Shown: positions 15,997-18,329 of the stretch, in pieces
Position numbering within the stretch: the stretch's first letter is position 1
Layout of the letters: each line of letters opens with the position of its first letter
DNA from: Sanchytrium tribonematis
Lineage: Eukaryota > Sanchytriomycota > Sanchytriomycetes > Sanchytriales > Sanchytriaceae
Direction of reading: 5' to 3'
Assembly: GCA_018985235.1 (NCBI GenBank)
Contig: JADGIG010000116.1
Span: 1-18,329, forward strand
Length of the DNA stretch: 18,329 bases
Notes under the pieces: generated by a model
The model's database searches: none
What the model saw: only the letters and a program-made list of their open reading frames with translations
Told to the model about the DNA's origin: nothing
Translations under genes and position numbers: made by a program

Positions 15997-18318
15997 TTAA
16001 TTGTTGGATCCTAAATACTTGCCAAATTGATCCAATCCTAACTTGATGGCAAACAATTCACGCTCAAATGAATCCCATGAGTCCATGGAACTGTTCAATT
16101 TTCTAGAAAACAACCCAATGACGTTTCCACTTTGAAACAATGCTCCACCCACGCACGCACTCGACGAATCAACAAATAGTTCGCACTGCACTCCATCCAC
16201 AATGGTAGATATTTGTCGACGTGACGCTATTTCAATACATTGTCTCATTGCCAATTCTGCCTGGTCATTCCATTTGAATCTTGAACATTTCAACACGTCT
16301 CTAATTGGTTTTACAATGTCTTCAAAGTGGGAAATATACCCGCGTAACCAAGTAAGCATACCCAACAGCTTGTGAGTCTTTTTCTTGGAATCTGGACTTT
16401 TCAATGTGCTCAATTGAACCAAATATGATGATTTGGCACCAAATCCATCTCTAGATATCTCAAAACCACAGAAATCAATGACAGGCTGGCAGATTTGACT
16501 CTTTGACAATTTCAATACAATATTATACTCATTACATATCATAATCAGGTCCCGTATATCCTGAATATGCTGTATCAAATCATTGCTGTAAAGTAACAAA
16601 TCGTCGATGTATTGCAGCAGATTATCAATTGGGGATAACACGGTAGATATCGAGTGCTGGAAGATCCAGCCTGCCACACGCAGGCCTTGACCAAGTCTCT
16701 GTTGTAGAAACTGGCCAACTGTGGTCACAAAACTTGTAATTTTTGCTATGTCATTTGAAACAAGCAGCTGATGGTACCCATCCTCCAAGTCGAAACTTGA
16801 ATAGAACAGGTAACCAACAGCACGTCGAATCAAATCATCTATGCGGGGAATTGGCAGACCACTTGGTTTAGTGGCTAAATTTATGCGTCGATAATCCACA
16901 ACAAGTCTATACTTGTCTCCTTTCTTAAGTATAAATGCCGGACTGCTGAATCCACTCTCTCCTTTTACAATAAATCCTCTTGTCTGGTATTTCTCTAGTA
17001 TTTCATCCCGTGCCTTTGGAAATGTCTCATTAAATGGTTTTTGTCGCAGATTCTCTGGGTCAAAGCCATCTTTCAATTCAATATTGATCGGTGGTAGATT
17101 GATTGGCTTGCTTTTATCCACGTTATATTCCCTAAATATATTAAAAAAAATTTCCTGGTAAATTGGATCCAAATTGCAAACCAATTTTTTTAATGCTTCC
17201 TCGACATCTAACTCAATTGAAACATTATTCACCACCTTTTCTTTAGAATTAAGCATCAGTGAACAGTCAAAATGCTCAAACAACACATCACGACCAACAA
17301 TGGGTTGACGGGGGTAGCCCCCTTCTAACACAAACATTTTTGATTGAAATGGATCAAATGAATCCAATTCCATTTCCACTTCCACGAATCCCAATATACG
17401 CTTCTCTACACCACCGCAACTCACCTTGCCATGATATTCACTCATTTTCAATCCCAAATTGCCACAATGATTTTCGCTTAAAATGCTGCAGTTTGCACCA
17501 GTATCAAGCAACGAAGTAGTCAAATGACCATTAATGCGCAATTGGTAATAAATATCACTAATTTTTACTTCATCATTTACCACATTGTTGACTTCTCTTT
17601 TAAAATCACTGGCATCCCTCTTGCAATCCTTTTCCAAATGTCCTTTTCCTTTGCATTTATTACAGACAGTAGCCAATCGCACAGTACACGTCTTGGAAAT
17701 ATGTCCTGGCTGCTTGCAGAAATGACAAAACCCAGAAAATCCATTTGCATCTGATTTAGATTCACTCACCTTTTGATTCAATCTTTTTTCCACATCCAAT
17801 GCTGCTTTGCGAGCAATAGACCAACTCTCAAACTGAATAGAAATCAACACAATTGCAATATCATCTTTCAAACCGGCTTTAAAGTGATCAATCAAATTCA
17901 CTTCACTAATTTTTGCCACTTTTCCAAATTTTTGAATTTTATCAGCATATTCTTGCACAGTCAAATTCTCTTGATTTAACTGATAGAAATCCACTGCTTT
18001 AAAATCCAATATGTAACGAGACCCAAGCACTTTAACAAATTCATCATAACTCACCTTTTCGCCAAGCACGCTCATGGCGTATGCAATATGTTCTTGCTGC
18101 AAATTCTTCATTAACTCACGGAAATACATTCCTTCCGCAACATTTAAAGCAACAGCCAATGATGAAAATCCCTTATGCCAATCAACAAATGCCATTTCAT
18201 TGTGATTAAACTTATATTCCACAATGCATTTACTGGCATGTTCCGAAATAGAATGTTCTGTAGTGGCAGACATTCTCAAGGTAAACAGTAAAAGGTATTT
18301 ATTAATTCTCTTTCTCAT
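15997..18318 (-). CDS. Gag-protease-RT-RNase H polyprotein (pol, part 1)
   Basis: The frame has 773 codons from ATG 18318. A second ATG at 18273 (MSATTEHS) is the likelier Gag start, since the first 15 residues are basic-hydrophobic and lie in the terminal repeat. Residues about 30-185 resemble a retrotransposon Gag capsid (DWHKGFSSLA, YADKIQKFGKVAK, LKDDIAIVL). Two zinc knuckles follow, CHFCKQPGHISKTC (198-211) and CNKCKGKGHLEKDC (219-232). Protease has LLDTGANCSIL (Asp272). RT runs from about 440 to 630 with FILKKGDKYRLVVDYRRIN, catalytic Asp510 (SSFDLEDGYHQL) and YIDD (570-573). RNase H begins at about 713 with FVDSSSACVGGAL and SFERELFAI and is cut by the stop. Gag and pol are fused in one frame. 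It encodes the particle protein and copies the element's RNA into DNA. All visible catalytic residues are intact; the frame ends inside RNase H, which resumes in another frame. Confidence 0.85.
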   Translation of the reverse strand: MRKRINKYLLLFTLRMSATTEHSISEHASKCIVEYKFNHNEMAFVDWHKGFSSLAVALNVAEGMYFRELMKNLQQEHIAYAMSVLGEKVSYDEFVKVLGSRYILDFKAVDFYQLNQENLTVQEYADKIQKFGKVAKISEVNLIDHFKAGLKDDIAIVLISIQFESWSIARKAALDVEKRLNQKVSESKSDANGFSGFCHFCKQPGHISKTCTVRLATVCNKCKGKGHLEKDCKRDASDFKREVNNVVNDEVKISDIYYQLRINGHLTTSLLDTGANCSILSENHCGNLGLKMSEYHGKVSCGGVEKRILGFVEVEMELDSFDPFQSKMFVLEGGYPRQPIVGRDVLFEHFDCSLMLNSKEKVVNNVSIELDVEEALKKLVCNLDPIYQEIFFNIFREYNVDKSKPINLPPINIELKDGFDPENLRQKPFNETFPKARDEILEKYQTRGFIVKGESGFSSPAFILKKGDKYRLVVDYRRINLATKPSGLPIPRIDDLIRRAVGYLFYSSFDLEDGYHQLLVSNDIAKITSFVTTVGQFLQQRLGQGLRVAGWIFQHSISTVLSPIDNLLQYIDDLLLYSNDLIQHIQDIRDLIMICNEYNIVLKLSKSQICQPVIDFCGFEISRDGFGAKSSYLVQLSTLKSPDSKKKTHKLLGMLTWLRGYISHFEDIVKPIRDVLKCSRFKWNDQAELAMRQCIEIASRRQISTIVDGVQCELFVDSSSACVGGALFQSGNVIGLFSRKLNSSMDSWDSFERELFAIKLGLDQFGKYLGSNN

Positions 18319-18329
18319 TTTTATCTTTG
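18252..18329 (-). repeat. 78-base direct repeat, copy at the Gag end, cut by window edge
   Basis: Identical to 14304-14381. Similarity stops at 18251 on the inner side; the outer limit cannot be seen because the sequence ends. The Gag start codons at 18318 and 18273 both lie inside it. Confidence 0.85.

Larger units (their letters stand above)
14304..18329 (-). mobile_element. Ty3/gypsy-type LTR retrotransposon, pol in broken frames
   Basis: Minus-strand order is Gag, protease, RT, RNase H, PHD-like finger, integrase zinc-binding domain, integrase core and SH3-like end. RNase H before integrase is the Ty3/gypsy (Metaviridae) order. A perfect 78-base direct repeat bounds it at 14304-14381 and 18252-18329, the second cut by the window edge. 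Coding is interrupted by one frame change at about 15997 and one in-frame TAA at 15302-15304. No primer-binding site could be confirmed. The purine-rich run at the head of the repeat (AAAGATAAAAATGAGAAAGA) could act as a polypurine tract. Confidence 0.8.

Noticed and set aside
15997-16003. Programmed -1 frameshift site in pol
   Set aside because: No X-XXY-YYZ heptamer in the correct phase, and the position inside RNase H is not where such elements shift; treated as a lesion until siblings are compared.
1-18329. CRISPR arrays, tRNA or rRNA genes, bacterial operons
   Set aside because: No regular short repeats with spacers, no tRNA-like cloverleaf noticed, and all recognisable genes are eukaryotic types.

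Overview
The window is about 18.3 kb of AT-rich eukaryotic nuclear DNA. Long intron-free genes, AATAAA-type signals at gene ends, secreted leucine-rich-repeat (LRR) surface proteins and a mix of Ty3-type, LINE, Tc1 and tyrosine-recombinase elements suggest an early-diverging fungus such as a chytrid or another zoosporic lineage. That placement is inference; no ribosomal or marker gene is present.

The left third (1-6471) is a gene cluster that looks intact. It holds four related LRR membrane proteins: three on the minus strand (one cut by the left edge) and one divergent relative on the plus strand. Each has a short hydrophobic N-terminus, a Cys-rich cap ending in CC...C, a block of LRRs and a stalk. 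The three that are complete also have one membrane segment near the C-terminus followed by a short basic tail. Most are preceded, 10-40 bases before the ATG, by a GCGC-containing box and a CCAT box. A small tail-anchored protein (6196-6471) shares part of this leader.

From about 6.9 kb to 14.3 kb the DNA is a transposon graveyard. It contains three decayed Tc1-like transposases on the minus strand (C-terminal remnant 6927-7150; near full-length 7554-8619; very decayed 12880-13606), an APE/RT LINE with frame breaks and stops on the plus strand (about 8644-10477), and a minus-strand tyrosine-recombinase gene (10446-12161). The recombinase catalytic set is intact, but one TAG codon interrupts it. 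Two stretches (12268-12851 and 13728-14290) look coding but were not assigned.

The right end (14304-18329) is a minus-strand Ty3/gypsy-type element: Gag with two zinc knuckles, protease, RT, RNase H, a PHD-like finger, then integrase. One -1 frame break falls in RNase H, one TAA falls at the start of the integrase core, and Asn occupies the expected first catalytic Asp position. A perfect 78-base direct repeat lies at both ends. It contains the gag start in one copy and the integrase stop in the other, and it runs off the right edge of the window, so it is either an unusual short LTR or a sign of an assembly branch point.

The LRR genes probably act at the cell surface. The rest is mobile DNA that has piled up beside them.
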